Positions 19,847 to 30,385 are shown, numbered from the stretch's first letter. The stretch: 46,882 nucleotides of DNA from Paracoccaceae bacterium (GCA_024227755.1 JAAEUB010000518.1:1-46882), one strand, 5' to 3'. The notes: generated from the sequence alone by a model not told the origin. Made by a program: numbers and translations.

Positions 19847-21424
19847 ATGTTCAACGCTATTCTGGCTCTGGCTCTGATATTTTCTTCATTTTTAACCGCA
19901 CTCGCAGCATTGCTAGGTTTTGCGATATTCTCCAGGAACAAAGGCAAAAGCCTTAACCGTTTGGCTAAGTCAGAAAAGAACAAGATCACTTTTCTGTTTG
20001 AGGATGAAAACCTGGCTGATTCAACAAGCGCCGCCAGACAAATCCTCAAAACGGCCAATGTAACGGGCAGCGATTGGGGCAAACTTGTTTTCATCCTGAA
20101 ATCCAGATTTGACGGGGTCAGCAATCTTGCGTCCAACACTCTTGAATCGGGCTTTGTTTCGCTTGTGTCATCAGATGGCACTTCACGTTTGGATGCCGAA
20201 TTAGCTGACGGAATGCTGCGCCTTGACCTCTTGGACGTCGAAACGTCTGAACCGAGCTTTAAACTAGACCGGCATTCTCTTACGGCATTTCAGGATGAGT
20301 TGGAAACGCACCGCGCCACCGCTACGAATGTACCCTATCTTAACTGGCGCGAAAATTCTAAGGGCGAAATCATATGGGCCAATCGCGCCTATCTGGTAAT
20401 TGCCGAGATAGTCCAATCCAACAAAACCGTAATCTCGTGGCCGCCAGTCCAATTGTTTGAAAACATCAAACCGCCTGAGAAAAAAAGCAATTCAGCCAAA
20501 CAGCGAGTTGCATTGGCCTTGCCGGGTGACGACAATCAAAACTGGTTCGAAATTCACAGCGCCAGCATTGGGCAGGACACACTTTTTACCGCGACCCCGA
20601 TTGATGAAGTTGTTAAGGCGGAAGAGACCCTGTCGGAATTTGTGACTACCCTGACCGGAACATTTGCGCATCTGACAATCGGACTGGCGATTTTCGATCA
20701 GGAACGAAAACTCTCTCTGTTTAATCCCGCGTTAACAGACTTAACCATGTTGCCAGCAGAGTTTCTGTGCGGCCAGCCAACACTTTTTGCTTTTCTCGAT
20801 CGGCTTCGTGAAAAACGCATGATGCCTGAGCCCAAAAACTACAAAACATGGCGTCAGGAAATGTCCGAACTTGAGGAAAAAGCGATTACCGGCACCTATT
20901 CAAAAACATGGTTCCTGCCAACTGGACAAACCTACCGTGTTACCGGCCGGCCCCATCCTGGAGGAGCGGTAGCCTTCTTATTCGAAGATATTTCATCGGA
21001 AATCTCACTTACCCACCGTTTCAGGGCAGAACTTGAAATGGGCCGCTCGGCACTTGACTGCCTGGACGAAGCCGTTGCTGTCTTTACTTCCGGAGGTGTG
21101 CTTTCCATGACCAACACCGCTTATGCCAGCCTTTGGGGGGGTGATCCCTCAACATCCTTAAGCGATATCAACGTCTCAGACGCGACAACCGCTTGGAACC
21201 AAAAATGCTGTCCGACCCCTGTCTGGCGCCAATTGCGCGGCTACGTCAGCGAACAGGGTGAGCGCAAGAGGTGGGTCGCACCGGTTACCATGCAGGATGG
21301 GCGGGTCCTGAACTGCCGAATTACCCCCATGATTGAAGGGGCGACCATGGTGACCTTTGCTCAATCCGCCCCCAAACACACTGAACGCGTGCTGGAACCG
21401 GTATCAGAGCAAACCGGTTCGTAA
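19847..21424 (+). CDS. Membrane-anchored multi-PAS protein lacking a histidine kinase domain (DivL-like N-terminal architecture)
   Basis: N-terminal TM, repeated PAS-like blocks (NWRENSKGEIIWANRAY; HLTIGLAIFDQERKLSLFNPAL; DCLDEAVAVFTSGGVLSMTNTAY); ends without H-, N- or G-box. Confidence 0.75.
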   Translation: MFNAILALALIFSSFLTALAALLGFAIFSRNKGKSLNRLAKSEKNKITFLFEDENLADSTSAARQILKTANVTGSDWGKLVFILKSRFDGVSNLASNTLESGFVSLVSSDGTSRLDAELADGMLRLDLLDVETSEPSFKLDRHSLTAFQDELETHRATATNVPYLNWRENSKGEIIWANRAYLVIAEIVQSNKTVISWPPVQLFENIKPPEKKSNSAKQRVALALPGDDNQNWFEIHSASIGQDTLFTATPIDEVVKAEETLSEFVTTLTGTFAHLTIGLAIFDQERKLSLFNPALTDLTMLPAEFLCGQPTLFAFLDRLREKRMMPEPKNYKTWRQEMSELEEKAITGTYSKTWFLPTGQTYRVTGRPHPGGAVAFLFEDISSEISLTHRFRAELEMGRSALDCLDEAVAVFTSGGVLSMTNTAYASLWGGDPSTSLSDINVSDATTAWNQKCCPTPVWRQLRGYVSEQGERKRWVAPVTMQDGRVLNCRITPMIEGATMVTFAQSAPKHTERVLEPVSEQTGS

Positions 21425-21465
21425 ACAGGCTTGCAGGTCGGCCCTGCAGCGCTAAAACAGATACC

Positions 21466-21963
21466 ATGCGGGACGCTTTCATATCTCAGGCAGTTTTTAA
21501 CTCACCCGATGACACTGCAAGCTTCGCAGCGGCGCTTGCGCCATTGCTGTGCCCTGGCGATACCATCTTGTTAGAGGGGCCCATAGGGGCGGGAAAATCG
21601 CATTTCGCTCGTGCTGTTATTCAAACCCGGCTGGCTAATTCAGGCAAAATAGAAGACGTACCTTCCCCTACCTTCACATTGGTCCAGACATATGACGATG
21701 TCGTCACCGAAATCTGGCATGCTGACCTTTATCGGCTGACGGGTATCGGCGATGTTGATGAGCTTGGTTTGTGGGATGCTTTTGGCACCGCAATTTGTCT
21801 TGTCGAGTGGCCCGACCGTCTGGGCAGCCTTGCCCCAAGCAAAGCCCTGACAATCAAACTGGAACAGAGTGGGGCCGAGGGGGTCCGAATTGCTCATTTC
21901 AGCTCTCCTGACCCTGCTTGGCAAAAGCGTCTAAATCTGGCAGGTCTTCATGATGAAGACTGA
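21466..21963 (+). CDS. tsaE: tRNA threonylcarbamoyladenosine biosynthesis ATPase TsaE
   Basis: LEGPIGAGKSHFARAVI Walker A, SPTFTLVQTY, HADLYRL, LVEWPDRLG. Confidence 0.95.
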   Translation: MRDAFISQAVFNSPDDTASFAAALAPLLCPGDTILLEGPIGAGKSHFARAVIQTRLANSGKIEDVPSPTFTLVQTYDDVVTEIWHADLYRLTGIGDVDELGLWDAFGTAICLVEWPDRLGSLAPSKALTIKLEQSGAEGVRIAHFSSPDPAWQKRLNLAGLHDED

Positions 21964-22969
21964 CAGGCAAGCCCTTGCCAATACGTTTCTCAATTCAACC
22001 GGCTGGGGCCGGGCAAAATGCATGGAGTTATCGGGAGATGCCTCCAGCCGTCACTACAAACGCATGATCAGCAAGAACGGCGAAACCGCTGTTTTGATGG
22101 ACGTGCCGCCGGACTTGAGCGCGACGATCGCCCCTTTCATAAGTATTGCTGCCCATCTGGACGAGCTTGGTTTCAGCCCACCAAAAATACTGCATGTTGA
22201 CCAAAAGAACGGTTTCTTGCTGCTCGAAGACCTTGGGGATGACCTTTTCGCCCGTGTAGTCATTGCGCGGCCTGAAAACGAGATGGTGATCTACGAAGCC
22301 GCCGTTGATTTCCTGATCGCACTGCATCGTTACCCCCCGCCTGACAATTGCGCGCAACACTCGGCAGCTGAAATGGCTGAAAAGACCGGCCTGGCCTATG
22401 ATTTCTATGCGCAAGATTCGGTGATGGGTCACAAACAGCGGGCGCAAAACCTGCTCAGGGATGCGTTGGAACGCCATCGCCCATTTGCTGCGGTTCTTGC
22501 CTTACGTGACTTTCACGCTGAAAACCTGATCTGGCTACCGGGTCGAAAAGGCAGCAAGCGCGTTGGTCTTTTGGATTTTCAGGACGCCTTTGCCTGCCAT
22601 CCAGCTTATGATCTGATTTCACTGACTGAAGATGCGAGGCGCGATCTGTCTAGCGGCCTTGCCCAGCACCTTTCGCAACGCTACATCGCCAAAACCGGGC
22701 AGGATGAAGAAGCATTTCTTGCAGCCAGCGCCGCCATTGCCGCCCAGCGCAATCTGCGCATTCTTGGCGTCTTTGCCCGACTGGCAATTCGCGATGGAAA
22801 ACCGCGCTATATCAACTTTCTTCCGCGTGTCTGGGGCCATCTGGTAAGCGACCTTGCCCACCCCGATCTTGCCGAATTACGCGAAATGATCACCCAGGAC
22901 CTGCCCGAACCGACGCCGTCGTTTATGCAAAACTTAAGGGACAAATGCGCGACCATCCAAGCTCCGTAA
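21950..22969 (+). CDS. amgK: Aminoglycoside-phosphotransferase-fold sugar kinase (AmgK-like)
   Basis: GDASSRHYKR, LLLEDLGDDLFA, ALRDFHAENLIWL, GLLDFQDAFACHPAYDLISL; followed by murU-like gene. Confidence 0.85.
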   Translation: MMKTDRQALANTFLNSTGWGRAKCMELSGDASSRHYKRMISKNGETAVLMDVPPDLSATIAPFISIAAHLDELGFSPPKILHVDQKNGFLLLEDLGDDLFARVVIARPENEMVIYEAAVDFLIALHRYPPPDNCAQHSAAEMAEKTGLAYDFYAQDSVMGHKQRAQNLLRDALERHRPFAAVLALRDFHAENLIWLPGRKGSKRVGLLDFQDAFACHPAYDLISLTEDARRDLSSGLAQHLSQRYIAKTGQDEEAFLAASAAIAAQRNLRILGVFARLAIRDGKPRYINFLPRVWGHLVSDLAHPDLAELREMITQDLPEPTPSFMQNLRDKCATIQAP

Positions 22970-23637
22970 TAATCTTCGCCGCAGGCTTTGGCACCCGGAT
23001 GGGACCACTGACTGCTGACCAGCCCAAGCCCTTGCTTGAGGTTGCGGGCAGGCCAATGATTGATCATGCAATCGCGCTGGCCGGTGATGCCGGTATCGGT
23101 AAGATCACTGTCAATATACATTACAAGTCCGAAATGCTGAGACGCCACCTGTCTCCGCTGGATATTGGCCTGTCACATGAAGTGCCCGATATTCTTGATA
23201 CCGGCGGCGGGCTGCGCCATGCTTTGCCCCTAACTGGTGAAGGATCCGTGTTTACCCTTAATCCAGACACGATCTGGCGCGGACCAAACCCGTTAACCCA
23301 GCTTGCAAAGGCATGGCGGCCCGAGTTGATGGATGCACTCTTGATGCTTATCCCGCCCGAAAGGGCGCTTGGCCACCGGGGCTGTGGCGACTTCGTGACG
23401 CAAGCGGATGGCAGGCTGACCCGTGGACCGGGCTTGGTGTATTCTGGCGTTCAGATCGTCAAAACAGGCGGCCTTCACGAGATAAAGGCTAAAGCGTTTT
23501 CGTTGAATGTGTTATGGGACATCATGAAGCAAAACGGCCGCCTTTTTGGTCTGACCTATGAAGGAAGCTGGTGTGATGTTGGTAGTCCTGAAGGTATAGA
23601 TCTTGCTGAGGGTATGCTTGGATACGCCGATGTTTGA
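22945..23637 (+). CDS. murU: Nucleotidyltransferase (MurU-like N-acetylmuramate-1-P uridylyltransferase)
   Basis: IIFAAGFGTRMGPLTADQPKPLLEVAGRPMIDH. Confidence 0.85.
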   Translation: MRDHPSSVIIFAAGFGTRMGPLTADQPKPLLEVAGRPMIDHAIALAGDAGIGKITVNIHYKSEMLRRHLSPLDIGLSHEVPDILDTGGGLRHALPLTGEGSVFTLNPDTIWRGPNPLTQLAKAWRPELMDALLMLIPPERALGHRGCGDFVTQADGRLTRGPGLVYSGVQIVKTGGLHEIKAKAFSLNVLWDIMKQNGRLFGLTYEGSWCDVGSPEGIDLAEGMLGYADV

Positions 23638-26596
23638 GGCTTCCGAAGCACCCCGTGTCTTCTCTGTCGCTCCGGGCGTTGATCTGCCAAAGGCATTAAT
23701 CAAAGGGCTTGAGGAACGGTTGGCGGGTCAACCGGCCGAGAACTGGGCGCGCACGGAGATTTTCGTCAATACCCGGCGCATGCAACGGCGCATCATGGCG
23801 CTTTTTGCCAAAGGCCCCGCTCGCCTCCTGCCACGCATCCGCACCATCACTGATCTGGGTCACGAGGTTGCGATGGTAGATCTGCCTGCAGCTGTTCCTT
23901 CACTCAGAAGACGGCTGGAGCTGACCCAGCTTGTCAGTCGGTTGCTTGAGCAAGAGCCTGATCTGGCCCCTCATACATCGCTTTATGATCTGGCAGACAG
24001 TTTGGCCGGGCTAATGGATGAAATGCAGGCAGAGGGCGTTTTGCCGTCCGCGTTGCACAGTCTTGATGTCGAAGACCTGTCGGGCCATTGGCAGCGCAGC
24101 CTGAAGTTTCTGGAAATTGTCGAACACTATTTTGAAGAAGGCGGCAGTAACGAACCGGACAGTGAGGCACGCCAAAGACTGGTGATCGAACACGTTACAG
24201 AAAGCTGGCAAAAAAACCCGCCGAACCATCCGATCATTGTTGCGGGGTCCACTGGTTCACGTGGTGCTACAGCGCTGTTCATGCGCGCTGTCGCCTGTCT
24301 GCCGCAGGGCGCTTTGGTACTTCCCGGATTTGATGCAGATTTGCCCGGCGCAGTTTGGGAAAAACTCCTTGATCCGTTGACCGGCGAAGACCACCCACAA
24401 TTTCGTTTTGCCCGAATGCTGGCAGATGTGTCTCTGGACCCAACAGAAATTCCCCCTTGGGAAACATCGCTGACCCCAGCCAGACCACAACGAAACAGTT
24501 TGGTTTCATTGGCAATGCGCCCCGCACCTGTCACCGACCAATGGCTTTGCGAGGGCCAAGGCATTAAGCGCGCTTTTATCCAGGATGCTGTGAAAGACCT
24601 GACGCTGATCGAAGCTTCTTCGCCGCGCATGGAAGCAGTGGCCATAGCCTTGCGATTACGAAAGGCAGTAGCAGACGGCCAACAAGCAGCCCTGATCACC
24701 CCGGATCGAAACCTGACACGGCAAGTTACCGCGGCGCTGGATCGCTGGAATATTGAGCCTGACGACAGCGCCGGTCGCCCGCTTGCCCTGTCAGCACCCG
24801 GTCGGTTCCTGCGTCACTTATCCGAACTTTTCGGCCAAAAACTTACCTCAACTGCGCTTTTGACCCTGCTTAAGCACCCGATCTGTGCCTCGACCGCTAT
24901 TCGCGGGGATCACCTGCGCTGGACCCGTGATCTTGAGCTGGAGTTACTGCGCCGGGGCCTTCCCTTTCCCACTCGCGAAGACCTGCTTAAGTGGACCGAA
25001 ACCAAACACGCAGGTGATCAGCCAAGGGGTGACTGGGTCAAGTGGCTTACCGACCTGATATCTAGGCTTGAAGATACGGACAAACAAACCCTCAGTGAAA
25101 TTCTGGACCGGCATCTGGACCTTGCCGAAGCCCTTGCTGCTGGGCCGCAATCAGACCCCGATCATCCTTGCGGCGGGCTTTGGGACAGGCCTGCCGGGCG
25201 TGAGGCGAAACGCATTACTGACGAGTTGCGCCGCGAAGCATTGGCGGGCGGAACCCTTACCCCCCCTGATTATCGTGAGCTTTTTCGCGCCATTCTGAAC
25301 AGGGGCGAGGTGCGCGACCCTGCAAGCCCGCATCCGGGAGTAAGGATCTGGGGCACGATGGAGGCACGGGTTCAGGGCTCTGATCTTGTGATCCTCGCCG
25401 GATTGAATGATGGAACCTGGCCCGAACTACCGGCACCTGACCCGTGGCTGAACCGCAAAATGCGCCTTGACGCAGGTTTGCTGCTGCCCGAGCGTCGCAT
25501 TGGCCTGTCTGCTCATGATTTCCAGCAGGCTATTTGTGCGCGCGAGGTCGTACTTAGCCGGTCCATTCGGGACGTCGAGAGTGAAACCATTGCCTCACGG
25601 TGGCTTTTGCGTCTAACTAATCTTCTAAACGGCCTGCCTGAAGGCGGTGAAGAAATCGTAAAAGGCATGCGCTCACGCGGCGATGTTTACCTCGATCTTG
25701 CTGCCCGCCTTGACGAAAGGTCCGAAGGATCGTTAACGCCCGCTACCCGCCCCTGCCCCCGCCCACCTGTTGAGACACGGCCCAAACGGCTTTCGGTTAC
25801 TAAGATCAGCCGCCTTGTGCGCGACCCATACTCGATTTACGCCGAAAGCATTCTGAAACTTCGCGCCCTTGACCCCCTGCAACGCATGCCCGACGCCCCA
25901 TTACGCGGAACTGTCCTGCACCAGATAATGGAGGAGTTCATCGCGCTTGATATGCCATCAGATCACCCTGAGGCACATACAAGGTTATTGCACATTGCCG
26001 AAAACGTGCTGGCCAACGAAGTACCCTGGCCCGCCGCCCGCCTGTTGTGGCGCGCCAAATTAGAGCGGGTGTTGGATCAGTTCCTGCTTGATGAAGGGCT
26101 AAGGCAGGCTGATGGTCAGAATTTGGCCAACGAGGTGCGCGGAAACACCCGGATAGACTCCCTTGATTTCACGCTCAGCGCCACCGCGGACCGCATTGAC
26201 CTGCTTAAAGACGGCGGGCTGGCGATTTATGATTATAAGTCCGGCACCATTCCTGCGGCTCAGGCCCAAAAGCTGTTTGATAAGCAACTGAAGTTGGAAG
26301 CGGTCATCGCCCGCGCTGGCGGGTTTGACAAGCTGGCACCAAACCCGGTCAGCCGCGTCGCCTATATTTCCCTGGGCAAGGTGCAGCCGTTCAAGCCCGA
26401 GATGTTATCTGAAGATGACATCACCACCACCCAAGATGAGCTTTCAGCCTTAATCGGTGCCTATCAGCGTCGAGATCAGGGATATACAGCGCTTCGGCTC
26501 GACCCAAAACTTGGTTACCCCAGCGATTTTCAACACCTTTCGCGATTTGGTGAATGGGATATCAGCCAGCTACCGGACCCTGAGGAGGTCGGATAA
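23630..26596 (+). CDS. addB: Double-strand break repair protein AddB
   Basis: MFEASEAPRVFSVAPGVDLPKALIKGL start; C-terminal RecB-like nuclease DRIDLLKDGGLAIYDYKSG; directly upstream of addA. Confidence 0.93.
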   Translation: MFEASEAPRVFSVAPGVDLPKALIKGLEERLAGQPAENWARTEIFVNTRRMQRRIMALFAKGPARLLPRIRTITDLGHEVAMVDLPAAVPSLRRRLELTQLVSRLLEQEPDLAPHTSLYDLADSLAGLMDEMQAEGVLPSALHSLDVEDLSGHWQRSLKFLEIVEHYFEEGGSNEPDSEARQRLVIEHVTESWQKNPPNHPIIVAGSTGSRGATALFMRAVACLPQGALVLPGFDADLPGAVWEKLLDPLTGEDHPQFRFARMLADVSLDPTEIPPWETSLTPARPQRNSLVSLAMRPAPVTDQWLCEGQGIKRAFIQDAVKDLTLIEASSPRMEAVAIALRLRKAVADGQQAALITPDRNLTRQVTAALDRWNIEPDDSAGRPLALSAPGRFLRHLSELFGQKLTSTALLTLLKHPICASTAIRGDHLRWTRDLELELLRRGLPFPTREDLLKWTETKHAGDQPRGDWVKWLTDLISRLEDTDKQTLSEILDRHLDLAEALAAGPQSDPDHPCGGLWDRPAGREAKRITDELRREALAGGTLTPPDYRELFRAILNRGEVRDPASPHPGVRIWGTMEARVQGSDLVILAGLNDGTWPELPAPDPWLNRKMRLDAGLLLPERRIGLSAHDFQQAICAREVVLSRSIRDVESETIASRWLLRLTNLLNGLPEGGEEIVKGMRSRGDVYLDLAARLDERSEGSLTPATRPCPRPPVETRPKRLSVTKISRLVRDPYSIYAESILKLRALDPLQRMPDAPLRGTVLHQIMEEFIALDMPSDHPEAHTRLLHIAENVLANEVPWPAARLLWRAKLERVLDQFLLDEGLRQADGQNLANEVRGNTRIDSLDFTLSATADRIDLLKDGGLAIYDYKSGTIPAAQAQKLFDKQLKLEAVIARAGGFDKLAPNPVSRVAYISLGKVQPFKPEMLSEDDITTTQDELSALIGAYQRRDQGYTALRLDPKLGYPSDFQHLSRFGEWDISQLPDPEEVG

Positions 26597-29500
26597 TGGC
26601 ATATGACCAGGCAAGTCTCAGCCAAAACCGTGCTTCCGAGCCGCTGGCCTCTACCTGGCTTTCGGCTAACGCGGGGTCAGGCAAAACAAAGGTTCTGACT
26701 GACCGGGTGGCGCGGCTGCTTCTATCCGGCGTTTCGCCACAAAACATCCTGTGTCTGACCTACACCAAGGCCGCAGCAAGCGAGATGCAAAACCGGCTGT
26801 TCAAACTGCTCGGTAGCTGGGCAATGAAGGACGACGCCGAGCTTCGGAAAGAACTGGAAGGGTTGGGTGAAAGCCCTGACCGGGATCTGCACGCCGCTCG
26901 CAGACTTTTTGCCCGTGCAATCGAGACCCCTGGTGGACTGAAAATCCAGACTATCCATTCCTTTTGCTCTGCCCTTCTGCGTCGCTTTCCACTGGAAGCC
27001 CGGGTATCCCCCCAGTTCAGCGAAATGGACGAACGTGCCGAACTCATCTTGCGTGAAGAGGTGGTTGAGGCGATTGCTATGGGCAACAGCACCACCCTCG
27101 CAAATCTGGCGGCGTTTTACTCGGGCCAGGACTTTGGTGCCTTGACTAAAAACATCTGCTCCAAACGCCATCACTTTGCAAAGAAAGCCAGCCGTGATGA
27201 AATCTGGCAATGGCATGGGCTGAGACCTGATTGTGACGAAGCCTCAATAGCCAAAACTGCACTTTTGCCCCGGGATACTGAGCTGTGCCATGCGCTTGTT
27301 CCAATTCTGCAGGAATCCACCGCCAAAACGGAGCTAACACTAGGCAAAACACTGGGTGACCTGACGCCCGGTTTACCCGGATCAGACAAGCTTGAAATCC
27401 TGATCTCGGCATTCTTGACAGCAAGCGGCACAATACGAAAACACATGCCAACGAAAAAGACTCGACTTGGACCGGCTGAGCATTTGATCGCGGATTTCGA
27501 CGGGCTACTGGGACGGGTTGAGCAGGCAAGAGAGCAGCAGAAATGTCTCTATTCCGCCCGAAAGACCCTCGCGATGCATCGTTTTGCGCGACCCTTTCTG
27601 AAAGCCTATGAGGAACGAAAGCTACAGCGTGGATGGGTTGATTTTGACGATCTTATTGACAAAGCGGGCGCATTATTAAGTGATCCGTCGCTGGCTTCCT
27701 GGGTGCTTTATCGGCTGGATGGCGGCATTGACCATATTCTTGTCGATGAGGCGCAAGATACCTCTCCTGCCCAATGGAAGGTCATTCGTCTTCTTGCGCA
27801 GGAATTCACAAGCGGGGAAGGCGCGCGCAACGTTGAACGCACAATCTTCGTGGTTGGAGACCCAAAACAGTCAATCTATTCCTTTCAGGGTGCTGAGCCT
27901 GCCGCGTTTTCTGATATGAAAGATCACTTCAGTAGCCGATTGTCTGAAGCTGGTAGAAGGCTGGAAAACCTCAGGTTAGAGCATTCTTTTCGCTCGGCCC
28001 CGGCAATCCTGCAGTTGGCTGATCACGCGCTGGTGGACCAGTCGGGTTTGGGTGATGGGTTCCGCCACATCGCCTTTTTCAACAAGAAACCAGGCCGTGT
28101 TGACCTGTGGCCGGTAATCGAAAAAGTCGAATACAAGGAAGAGCGTCACTGGAGCGATGCAAGTGACCTTGAAATGCCGCAAACCCATATGATCCAGTTG
28201 GGCAGGACCGTAGCGGCCGAAGTTCGGCGCCTGATTAGCGAGGAACAAATTCAGGACAAGGGCGGTGTATTTCAGCCCGTTAGACCCAAAGACATTCTGA
28301 TTCTTGTCCGCAAACGCACCGGGGAATTGTTCAACGAGATAATCCGGGCCTGCAAAGAGCTTGACGTTCCCATTGCCGGGGCCGACCGGATGCGCATTGG
28401 TGGTGAACTTGCGGTGAAGGACCTGACAGCCCTTCTGCGCTTTTTGGCAACTCCCGAGGATGATTTGTCACTTGCCGCCGTACTCAGATCGCCAATTTTC
28501 GGGCTGAGCGAGGGTGAGCTTTATGGCCTTGCGCAACCGCGCCCTGAAAACTCGTACCTTTGGAAAGCGTTGAGGCGACAATCAAGCGAGCACCCAACCT
28601 GTATCGAAGCTCTGTCGCAATTGCGCAACGAGGCGGATTTCCTGCGTCCCTATGAGCTTCTGGAACGTATCCTGACGCGCTTTCACGGTCGAACCAATCT
28701 GTTAGCTAGATTAGGGAATGAGGCCGAGGATGGAATTGATGCGCTATTATCCCAGGCACTGACCTATGAGAACACCCAAACACCCAGCTTGACTGGTTTT
28801 CTTGATTGGCTGGACGTGACGGATGTAACCATCAAACGTCAGATGGACAGCGCTGGTGACCAGATAAGAGTGATGACGGTTCATGGCGCAAAAGGGCTTG
28901 AGGCCCCGATCGTCATCCTGCCTGACACCGGCAAAACCAAGCCGAGGTCCGCACCTGACCTTTTGGAGTTGGAAAGTGGCGAACTTTTCTGGAAGCCCCG
29001 GTCAGAAGATATGCCGATAGTGCTGAACGAGGCAACGGGCACCATTAGAACCGCAGAAGAGCAGGAATCATCGCGGCTTTTATACGTCGCCGCCACGCGG
29101 GCAGAAAACTGGCTTATTGTCGCCGCTGCGGGCGACGTTGGGAAGGGGTCTGAAAGCTGGTACAATATCCTGGCCGGGGGAATGGAAAGCCTTGGCTCGG
29201 TATCTTTCCCCTCGCCCTTAGGAAGAGGTTGGCGATTTGAATCCGGAAAGTGGTTGGCGCCGCAGGAAAGACCGGCCAAGCCCAAGAAGACTGCAAAACC
29301 CCTTCTTCCCCAATGGGCACTTTCTCCGGTCACGACACCAAATGCAAAGACAGCACCGCTAAGTCCGTCTGACTTGGGCGGGGAAAAAGTTATAGGTGCA
29401 GTTGCTGGGGGTCTGGACGCGGAGGCTGCCAAAAAGCGCGGGCGGCAATTGCACCTTTTGCTGGAAGTTTTACCCAAGTTTCCAGCGCACAATTGGCAAG

Positions 29501-29934
29501 ATCTGTGCAAAGGTCTTCTGGCTCAAGGCGAGGACTCAGCTGATGCACAGGAAATTCACAGTATTTGCAATGAAGTTACATCGCTTCTGACAAACCCAAG
29601 GCTTGCCCACCTTTTTACCCCGGACACTTTGGCTGAGGTGGACATCTCGGCCCATTTACCAGCGCTTGGTGGCCAACCTGTTCAGGGTATTATCGACCGG
29701 CTGATAATATCAGCTGATAAAGTACTGGTGGTCGATTTCAAATCCAATGCTGTCGTGCCTGTACGTGCATCGGACATACCTGACGGAATTTTGCGCCAGA
29801 TGGGTGCATATATACAGGCTCTGGGTCTGATCTATCCTGATTCTCAAATCGAATGCTCGGTATTATGGACGGCAAACGCGAATTTGATGCCAATACCAAC
29901 CGACTTAGCTCTTGCAGCCCTTGCTGCGTCTTGA
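26596..29934 (+). CDS. addA: Double-strand break repair helicase/nuclease AddA
   Basis: STWLSANAGSGKTKVLTDRV, ILVDEAQDTSPAQW, VVGDPKQSIYSFQGAEP, MTVHGAKGLEAPIV, VVDFKSN nuclease. Confidence 0.97.
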   Translation: MAYDQASLSQNRASEPLASTWLSANAGSGKTKVLTDRVARLLLSGVSPQNILCLTYTKAAASEMQNRLFKLLGSWAMKDDAELRKELEGLGESPDRDLHAARRLFARAIETPGGLKIQTIHSFCSALLRRFPLEARVSPQFSEMDERAELILREEVVEAIAMGNSTTLANLAAFYSGQDFGALTKNICSKRHHFAKKASRDEIWQWHGLRPDCDEASIAKTALLPRDTELCHALVPILQESTAKTELTLGKTLGDLTPGLPGSDKLEILISAFLTASGTIRKHMPTKKTRLGPAEHLIADFDGLLGRVEQAREQQKCLYSARKTLAMHRFARPFLKAYEERKLQRGWVDFDDLIDKAGALLSDPSLASWVLYRLDGGIDHILVDEAQDTSPAQWKVIRLLAQEFTSGEGARNVERTIFVVGDPKQSIYSFQGAEPAAFSDMKDHFSSRLSEAGRRLENLRLEHSFRSAPAILQLADHALVDQSGLGDGFRHIAFFNKKPGRVDLWPVIEKVEYKEERHWSDASDLEMPQTHMIQLGRTVAAEVRRLISEEQIQDKGGVFQPVRPKDILILVRKRTGELFNEIIRACKELDVPIAGADRMRIGGELAVKDLTALLRFLATPEDDLSLAAVLRSPIFGLSEGELYGLAQPRPENSYLWKALRRQSSEHPTCIEALSQLRNEADFLRPYELLERILTRFHGRTNLLARLGNEAEDGIDALLSQALTYENTQTPSLTGFLDWLDVTDVTIKRQMDSAGDQIRVMTVHGAKGLEAPIVILPDTGKTKPRSAPDLLELESGELFWKPRSEDMPIVLNEATGTIRTAEEQESSRLLYVAATRAENWLIVAAAGDVGKGSESWYNILAGGMESLGSVSFPSPLGRGWRFESGKWLAPQERPAKPKKTAKPLLPQWALSPVTTPNAKTAPLSPSDLGGEKVIGAVAGGLDAEAAKKRGRQLHLLLEVLPKFPAHNWQDLCKGLLAQGEDSADAQEIHSICNEVTSLLTNPRLAHLFTPDTLAEVDISAHLPALGGQPVQGIIDRLIISADKVLVVDFKSNAVVPVRASDIPDGILRQMGAYIQALGLIYPDSQIECSVLWTANANLMPIPTDLALAALAAS

Positions 29935-29991
29935 CGATTGCCCCCGGGGTTCCTAGGTTCCCCTCAAACCGAAATGCCAAGGAGAAAACTC

Positions 29992-30312
29992 ATGGCCACC
30001 ATCGCCGTAACTGACGCAACTTTCGACGAAGAAGTCCGCAAATCCAATATCCCTGTAATTGTCGATTTCTGGGCTGAATGGTGTGGACCATGCAAGCAAA
30101 TCGGCCCGGCCTTGGAAGAGTTAGCGGTCGAGTTCGAGGGCAAAATTAAAATCGCCAAGGTCAATGTCGATGAGAACCCGAACTCACCCGCTCAAATGGG
30201 CGTTCGCGGTATCCCGACTCTTTTTATGTTTAAGGATGGCGAAGTTGTTTCGAACAAAGTGGGTGCTGCGCCAAAAGCAACTTTGCAGGCTTGGATAAAC
30301 GAATCGATCTAA
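29992..30312 (+). CDS. trxA: Thioredoxin 1
   Basis: [16 protein letters not shown] active site, [15 protein letters not shown] at 29992 after AAGGAGAA RBS. Confidence 0.97.
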   Translation: MATIAVTDATFDEEVRKSNIPVIVDFWAEWCGPCKQIGPALEELAVEFEGKIKIAKVNVDENPNSPAQMGVRGIPTLFMFKDGEVVSNKVGAAPKATLQAWINESI

Positions 30313-30330
30313 GACCGGTCTGCTTGAACA

Positions 30331-30359
30331 AAAAGCCCCGCCAAACTGGCGGGGCTTTT
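30331..30359. terminator. trxA Rho-independent terminator
   Basis: AAAAGCCCCGCC aaact GGCGGGGCTTTT, 12-bp perfect stem with T-tract. Confidence 0.9.
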
Positions 30360-30385
30360 CTTTCGCCATAAACAGGCAAACTTTT

